DNA from: Acidobacteriota bacterium
GTDB lineage: Bacteria > Acidobacteriota > Terriglobia > Bryobacterales > Bryobacteraceae
Direction of reading: 5' to 3'
Length of the DNA stretch: 64,000 nucleotides
NCBI GenBank assembly: GCA_003223115.1
Contig: QHXW01000193.1
Location: 39,173 to 103,172 of the forward strand
Shown: one piece after another, positions 16,309 through 24,519 of the stretch
How the letters are laid out: each line of letters begins with the position of its first letter
How positions within the stretch are numbered: the stretch's first letter is position 1
Notes under the pieces: model-generated
What the model was told of the DNA's origin: nothing
Databases searched by the model: none
The model's input: only the letters and a program-made list of their open reading frames with translations
Translations under genes and position numbers: made by a program

Positions 16309-18366
16309 TCAAATTCGGTGGAAGGCCTTCAAAATCTCGCGCATCGAGTATTGCAGCGCGATGGGCCGCCCGTGGGGGCAGCTCATGGGGCAGTCGGTTG
16401 CGGAGAGCGAGCGGAGCAGCCATTCCATCTTGGTTTGATCCAGGCGCATATTGATCTTGATGGCGGCGCGGCAGGCGATGGAGGCCGCGATCGCACGGCG
16501 CACGTCGTCGAGCGATGCCCGGCGCAGCTCGCTTTCTGAAATCTCCAGAACTTCGAACAGCACTTTCTCGAGATCGCCGGGCCCGATGGCGGCGGGCGCG
16601 GCCTTCACCGCAATGGTCCGCTTCCCGAAGGGCTCGGTCTCGAAACCCATGGATTGCAATTCATCAGCGATGCGCGCGTATTCGATCTGCTGCTCTGGCG
16701 TCAATTCTAGGATCAGCGGCATCAGCAACCGCTGTACCTCCACGGCGCCCGCGGCACGCTGCTTGAGCACTTTCTCGAACAGGATGCGCTCGTGCGCCAC
16801 GTGCTGGTCGATGATCCAAAGCCCGTCGCGCCCGGCAGCGATGATGAAGCTGTCATGAATCTGGCCTAGGGGGCGCAAGTCTGAAAGCGCCGAAAGGGAA
16901 GTGGCGGCAACCGCGATGGCCTCAGCTGGAAATTCGCCATGCGTGTCAGGAACGCGCAGGCGTGCGCCAGCCTCGGACGGCTCCCCCAACATGTCGAGTG
17001 GGTGACCGCTGAAGTCAAACCGTGGCTGGGGTGACGGTGCCGGCCGCAGGTGAAATTCGGGCGCGGCTGTATCCATTCCGGACTCGCCGGCGTTGGATGG
17101 CACACTCCTTTCGCCGTCACTGCCCACCACCGACTGCGACGGAGCGTCGATCAACTCCTGGCTCTCGATCATCTGCGAAAACTCGGAATAGGGCATCCGT
17201 GCGGCGGGCTGCGCAGGAGAAACAGCTTGATCGCCCGGCGAGACCGTGGCTGCCGGCTGCGCTGCGGGCGTGACCGGAAAGGCGGGAGCGGGGCGTGATT
17301 CCATCAGCCGCTCGCGGATGGTCTCCCGCACAAAATCGTGCACAAATGTCTGATGGCGGAAACGCACTTCTGTTTTCGAGGGGTGCACATTGACGTCAAC
17401 TTCATCGAAATCGCACTCCAGAAACAGGAGCGCGAATGGGAAGCAGGCCGGGGGAATCAGATTGTAATAGGCCGAAGAGAGTGCGTGCAGCAACACCCGG
17501 TCGCGAATGAGCCGGCCGTTGACAAACACAAAAATCGAATTGCGGTTTCCTTTCTGCACTTGCGGCCGGGATACGAAACCACTCAGCCAGAAGGTTTTCG
17601 TGGACGGATCCTCAGGCTCGCGACGAAATTCGGCAATGGCCTCGGAAGGCGCGACCGACGGCGCCGGCAAAAAGAGCTGCCGTTCTTTGGCGCCAAGCTC
17701 CACCAGTTCCTCGAGCGCGCTGCTCCCGAAAACTTGAAACACGCGCTCGCGAAGCGTGGTCACTGGAGTGGCATGCAGCAATTCGTTCGCGCCGCTGGTC
17801 AGCCAGAAGGTCTTGTCAGGATGCGCCAGGCTGTAATGAGTCACGAGCGAAGCGATGTGCGCCAGTTCAGTCTGCTCCGACCGCAGAAACTTCTTGCGCG
17901 CCGGAACGTTGAAAAACAGGTCGCGCACCGTGATGGAGGTGCCGGCCGTCAACGCCACTTCATCGCAGTGCAGCATCTTGCCGCCGGCGATCTCGATGCG
18001 CGTACCTGTGGTCTCATCCGCGGAACGCGTGTCGAGCATCAAACGTGAAACCGAAGCGATGGACGGCAGCGCTTCGCCGCGAAATCCGAGTGTCGCGATC
18101 GAGAGCAGGTCCTTCACATCGCGCAGCTTGCTGGTGGCATGACGTTCGAACGCCAGCAAGGCGTCATCCCGAAGCATGCCGCAGCCGTTGTCAGCGATGC
18201 GAATCATTCTCCGGCCGCCGGCCTCCACCTCCACGCGCAGAGAATCCGCGCCTGCATCCAGAGAATTTTCGAGGAGTTCTTTGACCACCGAGGCGGGCCG
18301 CTCCACAACTTCACCGGCCGCGATTTTGTTCGCAACCTGGTCGGGAAGAACGCGAATACGGCCCAT
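16309..18366 (-). CDS. mutL: DNA mismatch repair protein MutL
   Basis: 685 residues from ATG. The N-terminal GHKL ATPase has VERPASVVKELLENSLDAGA, DNGCGM and LGFRGEALPSIASVS. Residues about 370-500 form a low-complexity linker rich in Pro, Ala and Ser. The C-terminal dimerisation domain holds DQHVAHERILFE, a match to the endonuclease motif DQHAx2Ex4E with Val for Ala, and a CPHGRP metal-site motif. So it should be a nicking MutL, as in bacteria without MutH. It links MutS mismatch recognition to strand removal. mutS is not in the window. Its neighbour on the far side of vapBC is the mutasome, so mutation-lowering and mutation-raising genes lie close together. Confidence 0.95.
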   Translation of the reverse strand: MGRIRVLPDQVANKIAAGEVVERPASVVKELLENSLDAGADSLRVEVEAGGRRMIRIADNGCGMLRDDALLAFERHATSKLRDVKDLLSIATLGFRGEALPSIASVSRLMLDTRSADETTGTRIEIAGGKMLHCDEVALTAGTSITVRDLFFNVPARKKFLRSEQTELAHIASLVTHYSLAHPDKTFWLTSGANELLHATPVTTLRERVFQVFGSSALEELVELGAKERQLFLPAPSVAPSEAIAEFRREPEDPSTKTFWLSGFVSRPQVQKGNRNSIFVFVNGRLIRDRVLLHALSSAYYNLIPPACFPFALLFLECDFDEVDVNVHPSKTEVRFRHQTFVHDFVRETIRERLMESRPAPAFPVTPAAQPAATVSPGDQAVSPAQPAARMPYSEFSQMIESQELIDAPSQSVVGSDGERSVPSNAGESGMDTAAPEFHLRPAPSPQPRFDFSGHPLDMLGEPSEAGARLRVPDTHGEFPAEAIAVAATSLSALSDLRPLGQIHDSFIIAAGRDGLWIIDQHVAHERILFEKVLKQRAAGAVEVQRLLMPLILELTPEQQIEYARIADELQSMGFETEPFGKRTIAVKAAPAAIGPGDLEKVLFEVLEISESELRRASLDDVRRAIAASIACRAAIKINMRLDQTKMEWLLRSLSATDCPMSCPHGRPIALQYSMREILKAFHRI

Positions 18367-18479
18367 GACGAAGGTTCCAGGTTTTAGATTACATCGGTTC
18401 TACGGCATCGGGCGGACGATGAACCTGCACATCAGAGACGTGATATCACCCAGCGCCTGGAGCATAACCTGATACCGGT

Positions 18480-20096
18480 TTACTGGATGGTGATGCCGCG
18501 TTCGTCCAGCAGTTCGCCTGTGCGCCGCACCAGGTTGAGAAGCGAGCGCTTGTAGGCGATGGAATTCTGCACCAACGCTGATTCGGCATTCACCAGCGAT
18601 TGCTGTGCTTGGAGCACGAAGTAGATTTGGCTCGTGCCCAGTTCATATTTCTTCTGCTCGGCGTCAAGGTACTTGCGCGCGAAATCCAGGGCCACACGAG
18701 CCAGCTTCACGCTTTCTTTACTGGATTCCACTTGCGTCACCGCATTGAGCACGTCCAGCCGCACAGTCTGCTCCACGCCGCGCACCATGAGCGTGTCATG
18801 TTTTTTCGCTACAACGGCATCGGCGAGATCGGCCGCGGCGGCACGATTGCGAATGGGTAGCCGCAATTGCAGGCCGAACTGGTAGACCGGAAACCCGAAG
18901 CCGAATAACTGGCCGAGCGAATCGCCGAATCCTCCGGGTGTGATGCTGACAATCTGCGAACCGCCGCCGAACACATCTTGACGTTGGTAGAACGTACCGC
19001 CCCGGCCTTGTGCGGTGTAAAGACCCAGCAGCGACAAGTCAGGCAACAGCGAGTTTTTGGCCGATTTAATCTGCAGGTCGTCATAGTCCAACGCCTGGTT
19101 GACGGCTTTTAAATCGGGACGATGGAGCAATGCCTTCTGCACTTCGACCTCGGAATCAACCGTGCCCGTGTCGGGCACGTTGGTGGTCTCGGTGAGCACG
19201 ATGGGCATGTGCTGGAAAAGGGGGTCGAGATCGGCTCCCATCTGCTTGCGCAGAGCATCCTCGCGCTGCAGCAGAAAGTAACGCGACTGTGAAACAGAAA
19301 TTTCCGCACTCGCGTAAGCCTGCTGCGGCTGATAAATATCGAGCGGCGACATGGCGCCCAGCTCCAGTTCGCGCTGCGCCCGCTTCAGCGCCTCATTCGC
19401 CAGTTCCAGGGCCCGCTCCTGCACTCGCAGGTTGTCACGCGCCAGCGCTACATCCCAATAGGCGTTCTCGGCGTTGTCCACCAGTTGCATCACGAGATCG
19501 CGGAGCGCGTACTGGGTAGCGCGGAGCCGGCTGTGCGCAACCATGATCGGGAGCCGGTTCACGTACATCCCGCGGTTGCGGATCAACGGCTGGGTGAAAT
19601 TAAACTGCAGGTTGGAATTGATCGCAGGGTTGAAATTCTGAAAGCCGCTGTTGGTCGAAGTTTTGGTTGCAGAAAATGAAACGCCATAATTGGTGCCACT
19701 GGAAAGCAACTGATTATAGGTGAACAGGGCAGGTTGGCTCAGCGTGACCAGCGTGTTGGCGCCCTGCAGCGCGTCACTTGCGGGAGTTTTCGAGCGAGTG
19801 CTGGTGAAGCGGCCCGTAGCGAAGGGATCGAACGGGGCAAACGCTCGCGTCACGGCATTCTGCGCCACATCCACGGTGAGCCGGGAGACGGCGATATCGG
19901 TATTGTTGGCCATCACCAGGTCGAGATAAGATTTGAGCGAAAGCTCCAACTTCTTGCCTTCTTTATCCTCGATCACGAAATCCGACAGGTGCACCGGAGG
20001 CTGCAATTCCACCTTCGTGACCGGACGCGCGAAGGTCTCACGAAAATACGAGGGCAGCGGAAACGACGAAATCTGTGCCAGTGCTGCCGTTGCCAA
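18480..20096 (-). CDS. TolC-type outer-membrane efflux channel
   Basis: 538 codons are open from TTG 20096. The protein shows the duplicated outer-membrane efflux fold: long amphipathic helices (ALARDNLRVQERALELANEA), SLPQ-like repeats, and a second copy near residues 400-520 (ADLADAVVAKKHDTLMVRGV, EQKKYELGTSQIYFVLQAQQ). Such channels complete tripartite exporters together with the HlyD adaptors and permease encoded just upstream. The TTG start leaves only LATAALAQ of a signal peptide. The missing front part is encoded immediately upstream in the same frame but separated by a TGA, so the gene may be disrupted (see 20097-20129). Confidence 0.85.
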   Translation of the reverse strand: MATAALAQISSFPLPSYFRETFARPVTKVELQPPVHLSDFVIEDKEGKKLELSLKSYLDLVMANNTDIAVSRLTVDVAQNAVTRAFAPFDPFATGRFTSTRSKTPASDALQGANTLVTLSQPALFTYNQLLSSGTNYGVSFSATKTSTNSGFQNFNPAINSNLQFNFTQPLIRNRGMYVNRLPIMVAHSRLRATQYALRDLVMQLVDNAENAYWDVALARDNLRVQERALELANEALKRAQRELELGAMSPLDIYQPQQAYASAEISVSQSRYFLLQREDALRKQMGADLDPLFQHMPIVLTETTNVPDTGTVDSEVEVQKALLHRPDLKAVNQALDYDDLQIKSAKNSLLPDLSLLGLYTAQGRGGTFYQRQDVFGGGSQIVSITPGGFGDSLGQLFGFGFPVYQFGLQLRLPIRNRAAAADLADAVVAKKHDTLMVRGVEQTVRLDVLNAVTQVESSKESVKLARVALDFARKYLDAEQKKYELGTSQIYFVLQAQQSLVNAESALVQNSIAYKRSLLNLVRRTGELLDERGITIQ

Positions 20097-20129
20097 TCAG
20101 ATAGCGATGATTGACAGACGAGAAATCAT
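20097..20129 (-). other. Signal-peptide start of the TolC-type gene, cut off by an in-frame TGA
   Basis: ATG 20129 opens MISRLSIIAI, then TGA (20099-20097), then the same frame continues LATAALAQ into the channel. Read through, this would be a typical Sec signal peptide with an AxA-type cleavage site. One base change of the stop codon, for example to TGG, would restore it. As it stands the channel would be made without its export signal unless the stop is a base-calling error or is suppressed. Confidence 0.65.
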
Positions 20130-20158
20130 GAACTGTTCTCTAAGACCTTGAATCCACA

Positions 20159-21415
20159 TTATTCATAGCGGATGGCCTCAATCGGATCGAGTTTGGCCGC
20201 CTGAACGGCGGGATAAATTCCAAATAGCAGCCCGATAAATACCGACACGCCGAACGCAATCACAATCGAAGACGTAGTCACGACCGTGGACCATCCCGCC
20301 GCTGTCGCGATAAGCCGCGAGAGCGTGAAGCCAAACCCAATGCCGATGAGCCCGCCCACAATCGAAATCAACACAGCTTCCGTGAGGAACTGTCTGATGA
20401 TGTCGCCTTGGCGAGCGCCGATCGCGCGGCGGATGCCGATTTCGCGCGTTCGCTCGAGCACCGTAGCCAGCATGATGTTCATGATGCCGATGCCGCCTAC
20501 CAGAAGTGAAATTCCAGCGATGCAGATCATCACCACTTTGAAGATGAACTGCGTACGCCGCCGCTCTTCAAGCAAACCGGCCGGCACTACAACCGTGAAA
20601 TCCCCGGCATCTTTGTGCGTGGCAGATAGAATCGCGCGCACCACGTTCGCGGTCTCGATGGAGTCGGTTCCGGATGTCACTCTGATGTAAATTCCATCGA
20701 TCTCGTCCTTGAGCCAACTGTTGTTGTCCTCAAAGCGGCGCATCACAGTATTGAGCGGCGCAATCACCATGTTGTTCCGGTTGAGCGCCTGCACCCCTTC
20801 GACATCTGTGTCCGAGGACGATTGCGGGGTCAGTACCCCAACCACCTGTAGCCAGATATCGTTCACCTTGACGTATTTTCCGATGGCATCATCGAAACCC
20901 AACAGATTCACTTTGGCGGTTTCGCCCAGCACGCACACGGGCGCCGACCGCCTGTTGTCCTCGTCATTGAAAAAGCGGCCGGCCACCAGTTTGAGGCTGT
21001 TAATTTCGATGAAATTGGGCAACACACCGATCAGCACGGGGGGCTCCTGCGTGGTCTTGGGCAATACGCGCTGCGGCTTGAAGCGCTTGCGCGGCGTGAT
21101 CGCTTCCAGGCCCTGCACATTTTCGGAGATGGCGCGGAAATCGCGAAACGTCAACCCCGGTGAGATCGCCCGCACTTGTTGCAGTTCATTGTTGTCGACA
21201 GCTTCATGCGCCTCCACGATGATGTTGTTGACGCCCAGCTCGTCGATGAAGCTCATCATCTGCTTCTCGGCGCCTGCCGTGATCGACAGCATGGCTACCA
21301 CGGCGCCGACACCGAAGATCATGCCGAGCATGGTGAGCAGGCTGCGTAGCTTATGCGCCAGCAGGCTCGAGAACCCCATCGCCAGTTCGGGCAGATATCC
21401 GGAAAAAGGGTTCAT
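20159..21415 (-). CDS. ABC transporter permease, MacB-like, without ATPase domain
   Basis: 418 residues from ATG. Membrane segment 1 lies in SLLAHKLRSLLTMLGMIFGVG; a MacB periplasmic core domain spans about residues 45-285 (NIIVEAHEAVDNNELQ, LKLVAGRFFNDEDNRR, CVLGETAKVNLLG). The FtsX domain follows (IMNIMLATVLERTREIGIRR, GARQGDIIRQF) with three membrane segments. MacB itself is an ATPase-permease fusion; here only the permease half is present, so a separate ATP-binding subunit is required and none lies in this operon. It sits between an HlyD adaptor (1 bp upstream) and the TolC-type gene, so it probably exports a substrate across both membranes. Confidence 0.88.
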   Translation of the reverse strand: MNPFSGYLPELAMGFSSLLAHKLRSLLTMLGMIFGVGAVVAMLSITAGAEKQMMSFIDELGVNNIIVEAHEAVDNNELQQVRAISPGLTFRDFRAISENVQGLEAITPRKRFKPQRVLPKTTQEPPVLIGVLPNFIEINSLKLVAGRFFNDEDNRRSAPVCVLGETAKVNLLGFDDAIGKYVKVNDIWLQVVGVLTPQSSSDTDVEGVQALNRNNMVIAPLNTVMRRFEDNNSWLKDEIDGIYIRVTSGTDSIETANVVRAILSATHKDAGDFTVVVPAGLLEERRRTQFIFKVVMICIAGISLLVGGIGIMNIMLATVLERTREIGIRRAIGARQGDIIRQFLTEAVLISIVGGLIGIGFGFTLSRLIATAAGWSTVVTTSSIVIAFGVSVFIGLLFGIYPAVQAAKLDPIEAIRYE

Positions 21416-21416
21416 G

Positions 21417-23186
21417 CTATTTGCCGCCCTTGGCTCCGCCGCCGGTTGGCACGCCGGGCAATGCAGCAGGACCTTTCTTTCCGGCGTTTTTCCCGTTCGG
21501 TTTCGCGAACGGATCGGCCAGGGCGACTATTTCGCCGGGCTTCAGGCCTTCTGAGATCACCATGGTCGATTCACTTCGCCGTGCCAGCTTTACGAAACGC
21601 GGTTGATAGTGGCTGCCAGTCTGGACGTAAACCACGGGCTTACCGTCCTTTTCAAAAACGGATTGCGCGGGAACGTGAATGCTGTTCGCAATCTTTTCTA
21701 TGGTGATCTCGACGTCCGCCAACAAGCCTGGCCGGAGCAGAACCTTAAGTTGGGAATCTTCCTCGGGAGGCGGAGGCAGTTTGGCGTGCGCTCGCTCCTC
21801 CTCAGTCCCCTGGCCGGCAACCGCGGCCCGCGTGAAATCCATCATGCCCGGACGGCCAGGCCCTGCACCGGGGACCGGCATCGACGGCGCGCCCGAGCCG
21901 GCAGTGGCCGTCCGGCGCTCACCAGCCCCAGGCACAGCTGTTTTTCCACTGGAGGGTTTAGCCCCCTCCGTAGTGGGTGCCTGCATAACGACGCGCATCT
22001 GCTGCCCGCCACCCGCTTCGCTTCCACCACCCGCGGAGCCTCCGCCGGTCGGCGGCCCACCAGATCCGCCCGGTCCAACCGCCATCCTAGGGCCACCAGG
22101 CGGAGTAGGCGGAGCTTTCTTGGAATTCTGAGCTGCTATTTCGAGAATCCTCTGGATCTCTTCCGGCTTCGCACCCAAAGCCGCCAGCAGGTATCGCATG
22201 TCGATGGAGAACACCACATCGAATTTCTTGCCAGGATCTCCGGAGAAAATATTGGCGCTGGCGCTGCCGCTCATGCTCTTGATCTTGCCGTGAAATTTCT
22301 TGTCGGGCACGGCATCAAGCTGGATGATGACGTCCTGACCCTCGTGCAGATTGGCGCGATCCAACTCGCCTACACGCGCCACCACTTCGAATTCGGAGAG
22401 GTCCAAGACGTCCGCCACCGGCATCCCTGGTTGTAACGTGTCGCCTTCGCGGATGTCGGGTACCTGCATTCCGGGAAAGAAGAAGCCTTGACCACGATTC
22501 TGCCGGATGGCGACCAAACCGGTCATGGGCGACAGCAGCTTGGTCTGCGCGATGCGCATCTTCTCGCGCTGCACGTCGATCATGCTCTTGTTGCGCGTTT
22601 CACGCAGCACGGCGATTTGGGCCTCAGCCTGCTCCTTGCGGGATTTGACGTCGTTTTCGAGCTGTTGCAACCGGCGTTTGGCTTCATCCAGATTCAGCAC
22701 GTTCTTTTTGGCGTCGATCGCGGCCAGCAGCTCGTTTCGCTGAACTTCAAGTTCTCCGCGGCGCACACTGTAGCGAGATTTCAGCAAATCCACTTGGTCC
22801 TGCTTATCGCGAATGGCCAGATCCGCCTGGGCTTTCTTGATCTGCTCGTCGATCTGCTGGACTTCGAGTTCGGTTTCTTCCAGCGCCGCGCGCCGTTCGG
22901 AATCGTCGAATTCAACAATCAAATTTTTCTCATGCGCCAGGCTGCCAAGCGGCGCCAGTTTGGTCACTTGCACGGTGCCAAACAGGTTGGGAGCAGTGAG
23001 CGTCACCGAGCGCACCGCGCGCAGCTCGCCGCGCGAATAGGCGCGGATTACGACGTCGCCCCGAAGCACCTTTGCCGTGGCCAGTTGCTGCTGGCGCTCG
23101 GGCAGTTGCTTGACGACCATGTAAGCGCCCCAGGCCGCACCCAGCACGAAGGAGAGAATGACTGTGCGAAAGAGAAACTTTTTCAT
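21417..23186 (-). CDS. HlyD/MacA-type periplasmic adaptor with Gly/Pro-rich insert (third of three)
   Basis: 589 residues from ATG. One N-terminal membrane anchor (FRTVILSFVLGAAWGAYMVV) is followed by a lipoyl-like half, a long coiled-coil hairpin (about residues 90-190: LEETELEVQQIDEQIKKAQ), the second lipoyl half and a beta-barrel (VVARVGELDRANLHEGQDVI). Residues about 355-470 are a low-complexity insert rich in Gly, Pro and Ser, uncommon for the family. The membrane-proximal domain resumes at LKVLLRPGLLADVEITIEK. It is one base away from the permease ATG, the tightest link in the operon, so it is the best candidate for that permease's own adaptor. Confidence 0.85.
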   Translation of the reverse strand: MKKFLFRTVILSFVLGAAWGAYMVVKQLPERQQQLATAKVLRGDVVIRAYSRGELRAVRSVTLTAPNLFGTVQVTKLAPLGSLAHEKNLIVEFDDSERRAALEETELEVQQIDEQIKKAQADLAIRDKQDQVDLLKSRYSVRRGELEVQRNELLAAIDAKKNVLNLDEAKRRLQQLENDVKSRKEQAEAQIAVLRETRNKSMIDVQREKMRIAQTKLLSPMTGLVAIRQNRGQGFFFPGMQVPDIREGDTLQPGMPVADVLDLSEFEVVARVGELDRANLHEGQDVIIQLDAVPDKKFHGKIKSMSGSASANIFSGDPGKKFDVVFSIDMRYLLAALGAKPEEIQRILEIAAQNSKKAPPTPPGGPRMAVGPGGSGGPPTGGGSAGGGSEAGGGQQMRVVMQAPTTEGAKPSSGKTAVPGAGERRTATAGSGAPSMPVPGAGPGRPGMMDFTRAAVAGQGTEEERAHAKLPPPPEEDSQLKVLLRPGLLADVEITIEKIANSIHVPAQSVFEKDGKPVVYVQTGSHYQPRFVKLARRSESTMVISEGLKPGEIVALADPFAKPNGKNAGKKGPAALPGVPTGGGAKGGK

Positions 23187-23193
23187 GCGGACA

Positions 23194-24498
23194 TCACATC
23201 TTCTTCCTGGCCCGCTTAGCTGCTTCCTCGGGTTTTTCGAGCGTCACGAGCTCACCTTCCTTCAGTCCCTTGAGCACCACCAGATCCTCATCGTTACGCT
23301 TGCCCACCTCGATGGTTCGCTTCAGGAACTGCTGCCCTTTTTGGATATACACCGTAGGTTTGCCGTGCTCCAGAAAGCTCGCTCGCGAAGGAATCAGCAA
23401 CACACCCGGCTGCTTTTCGACGATGATTTCGCAGCTTGCGCTCATGCCGGGCCGCAGCCTGGGGTCCAGGTTCTTGAGCGTGGCGCGCGCCGGAAATAGT
23501 TTCTCTGGTGGAAATGTGCGGAACACCAGTTGCGCGATGGGGCTGATCCAATCCATTTCTGCGTTGAATTCCTTCTCCGGGATGGCATCCACGCGCACGC
23601 GCACCGGCTGGTTGAGCTTCAATTTGCCTCGATCCACTTCTTCCAGCTTCAGTTCCACGCGCATCTCGGAAAGATCCGGAATTTCGGCGATGGCCGCGCC
23701 GGTCCACACGCGGTCACCCTCTTTGAAGGGCGGCGGCGATTGGCCGAAAGATCCACCTGCGCGAAAATTCGGAAGGATGTTCACAATCCCGTCATTCGGC
23801 GCGCGGAGCACCATCTTCGACAGGTAACCTCGAGCCAGTTCTCGATCGCGCACAGCCTTCTGCTTCTTCTGATCGAGCCGCTCGACGTCAGCCTCGTGCG
23901 AGATCTCGCGCGATTTGATGCTGGTCTTGACCTGATTCAGTTCGCCCTCGGACACGCCTACGTCGATGCGGTCCTTCGCGCCCTCGATTTCAGAAAGGAT
24001 TTCGGCCTTGCTGGCCTCGAGCTTCGCCCGGTCGACGTTATATTCGGACTGCATCAGGTTCATGCCGTCCATCTCGTTTTCGATTTTGTGCTGGGCCTTG
24101 GTTTGCACGATTTCGCTATCGGCGGTGCGAACTGTAGTGGTCTTCTCGATCAGATTCTGTTCCTGCTGCACGCCGTCGAATTCGATGACCACGTCACCCT
24201 TCTTGATGGGCTTGCCGGAATCCGCGAGTTTGACGATGCGCGGATCGGGAACCTGCGGGGCCGTCAGCAGCATCGAGTGCGTACTGCGAATTTCGCCCCG
24301 ATTCTTCACCGCAATGATGAAATCACCGCGCCGCACACGAGCCACAGCCACATCAACCTCCGTGGTTCCGGTGTAATGGTACGCGGCGTAGGCGCCAGCA
24401 ACACAGGCCGCCAAGACCACCCCCCAGGTAATCAGCTTTCTGCGGCGCGATGCGCGCGGTCTGCCTAATTTTCGTTTCGGCTTTAGATCTTTGGACAT
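23194..24498 (-). CDS. HlyD/MacA-type periplasmic adaptor (second of three)
   Basis: 434 residues from ATG. A basic N-terminus (PKRKLGRPRASRRRK) leads into one membrane anchor (about 25-42), then lipoyl, coiled-coil hairpin (LEASKAEILSEIEGAKDRID), and beta-barrel parts: GAAIAEIPDLSEMRVELKL and LRPGMSASCEIIVEKQPGVL. It has no long low-complexity insert and is close to the usual family length. It lies 7 bp before the third adaptor gene. Adaptors bridge the inner-membrane pump and the TolC channel, and having three in one operon suggests hetero-oligomers or several pumps sharing one channel. Confidence 0.86.
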   Translation of the reverse strand: MSKDLKPKRKLGRPRASRRRKLITWGVVLAACVAGAYAAYHYTGTTEVDVAVARVRRGDFIIAVKNRGEIRSTHSMLLTAPQVPDPRIVKLADSGKPIKKGDVVIEFDGVQQEQNLIEKTTTVRTADSEIVQTKAQHKIENEMDGMNLMQSEYNVDRAKLEASKAEILSEIEGAKDRIDVGVSEGELNQVKTSIKSREISHEADVERLDQKKQKAVRDRELARGYLSKMVLRAPNDGIVNILPNFRAGGSFGQSPPPFKEGDRVWTGAAIAEIPDLSEMRVELKLEEVDRGKLKLNQPVRVRVDAIPEKEFNAEMDWISPIAQLVFRTFPPEKLFPARATLKNLDPRLRPGMSASCEIIVEKQPGVLLIPSRASFLEHGKPTVYIQKGQQFLKRTIEVGKRNDEDLVVLKGLKEGELVTLEKPEEAAKRARKKM

Positions 24499-24519
24499 TT
24501 GGATTACTGACTTGCCTGT

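Noticed and set aside
17338..18048. 236-codon plus-strand ORF within mutL
   Set aside because: Antisense to the MutL ATPase domain, which is conserved throughout.
23530..24468. 312-codon plus-strand ORF
   Set aside because: Antisense shadow of the second HlyD adaptor; no ribosome binding site and no family resemblance.
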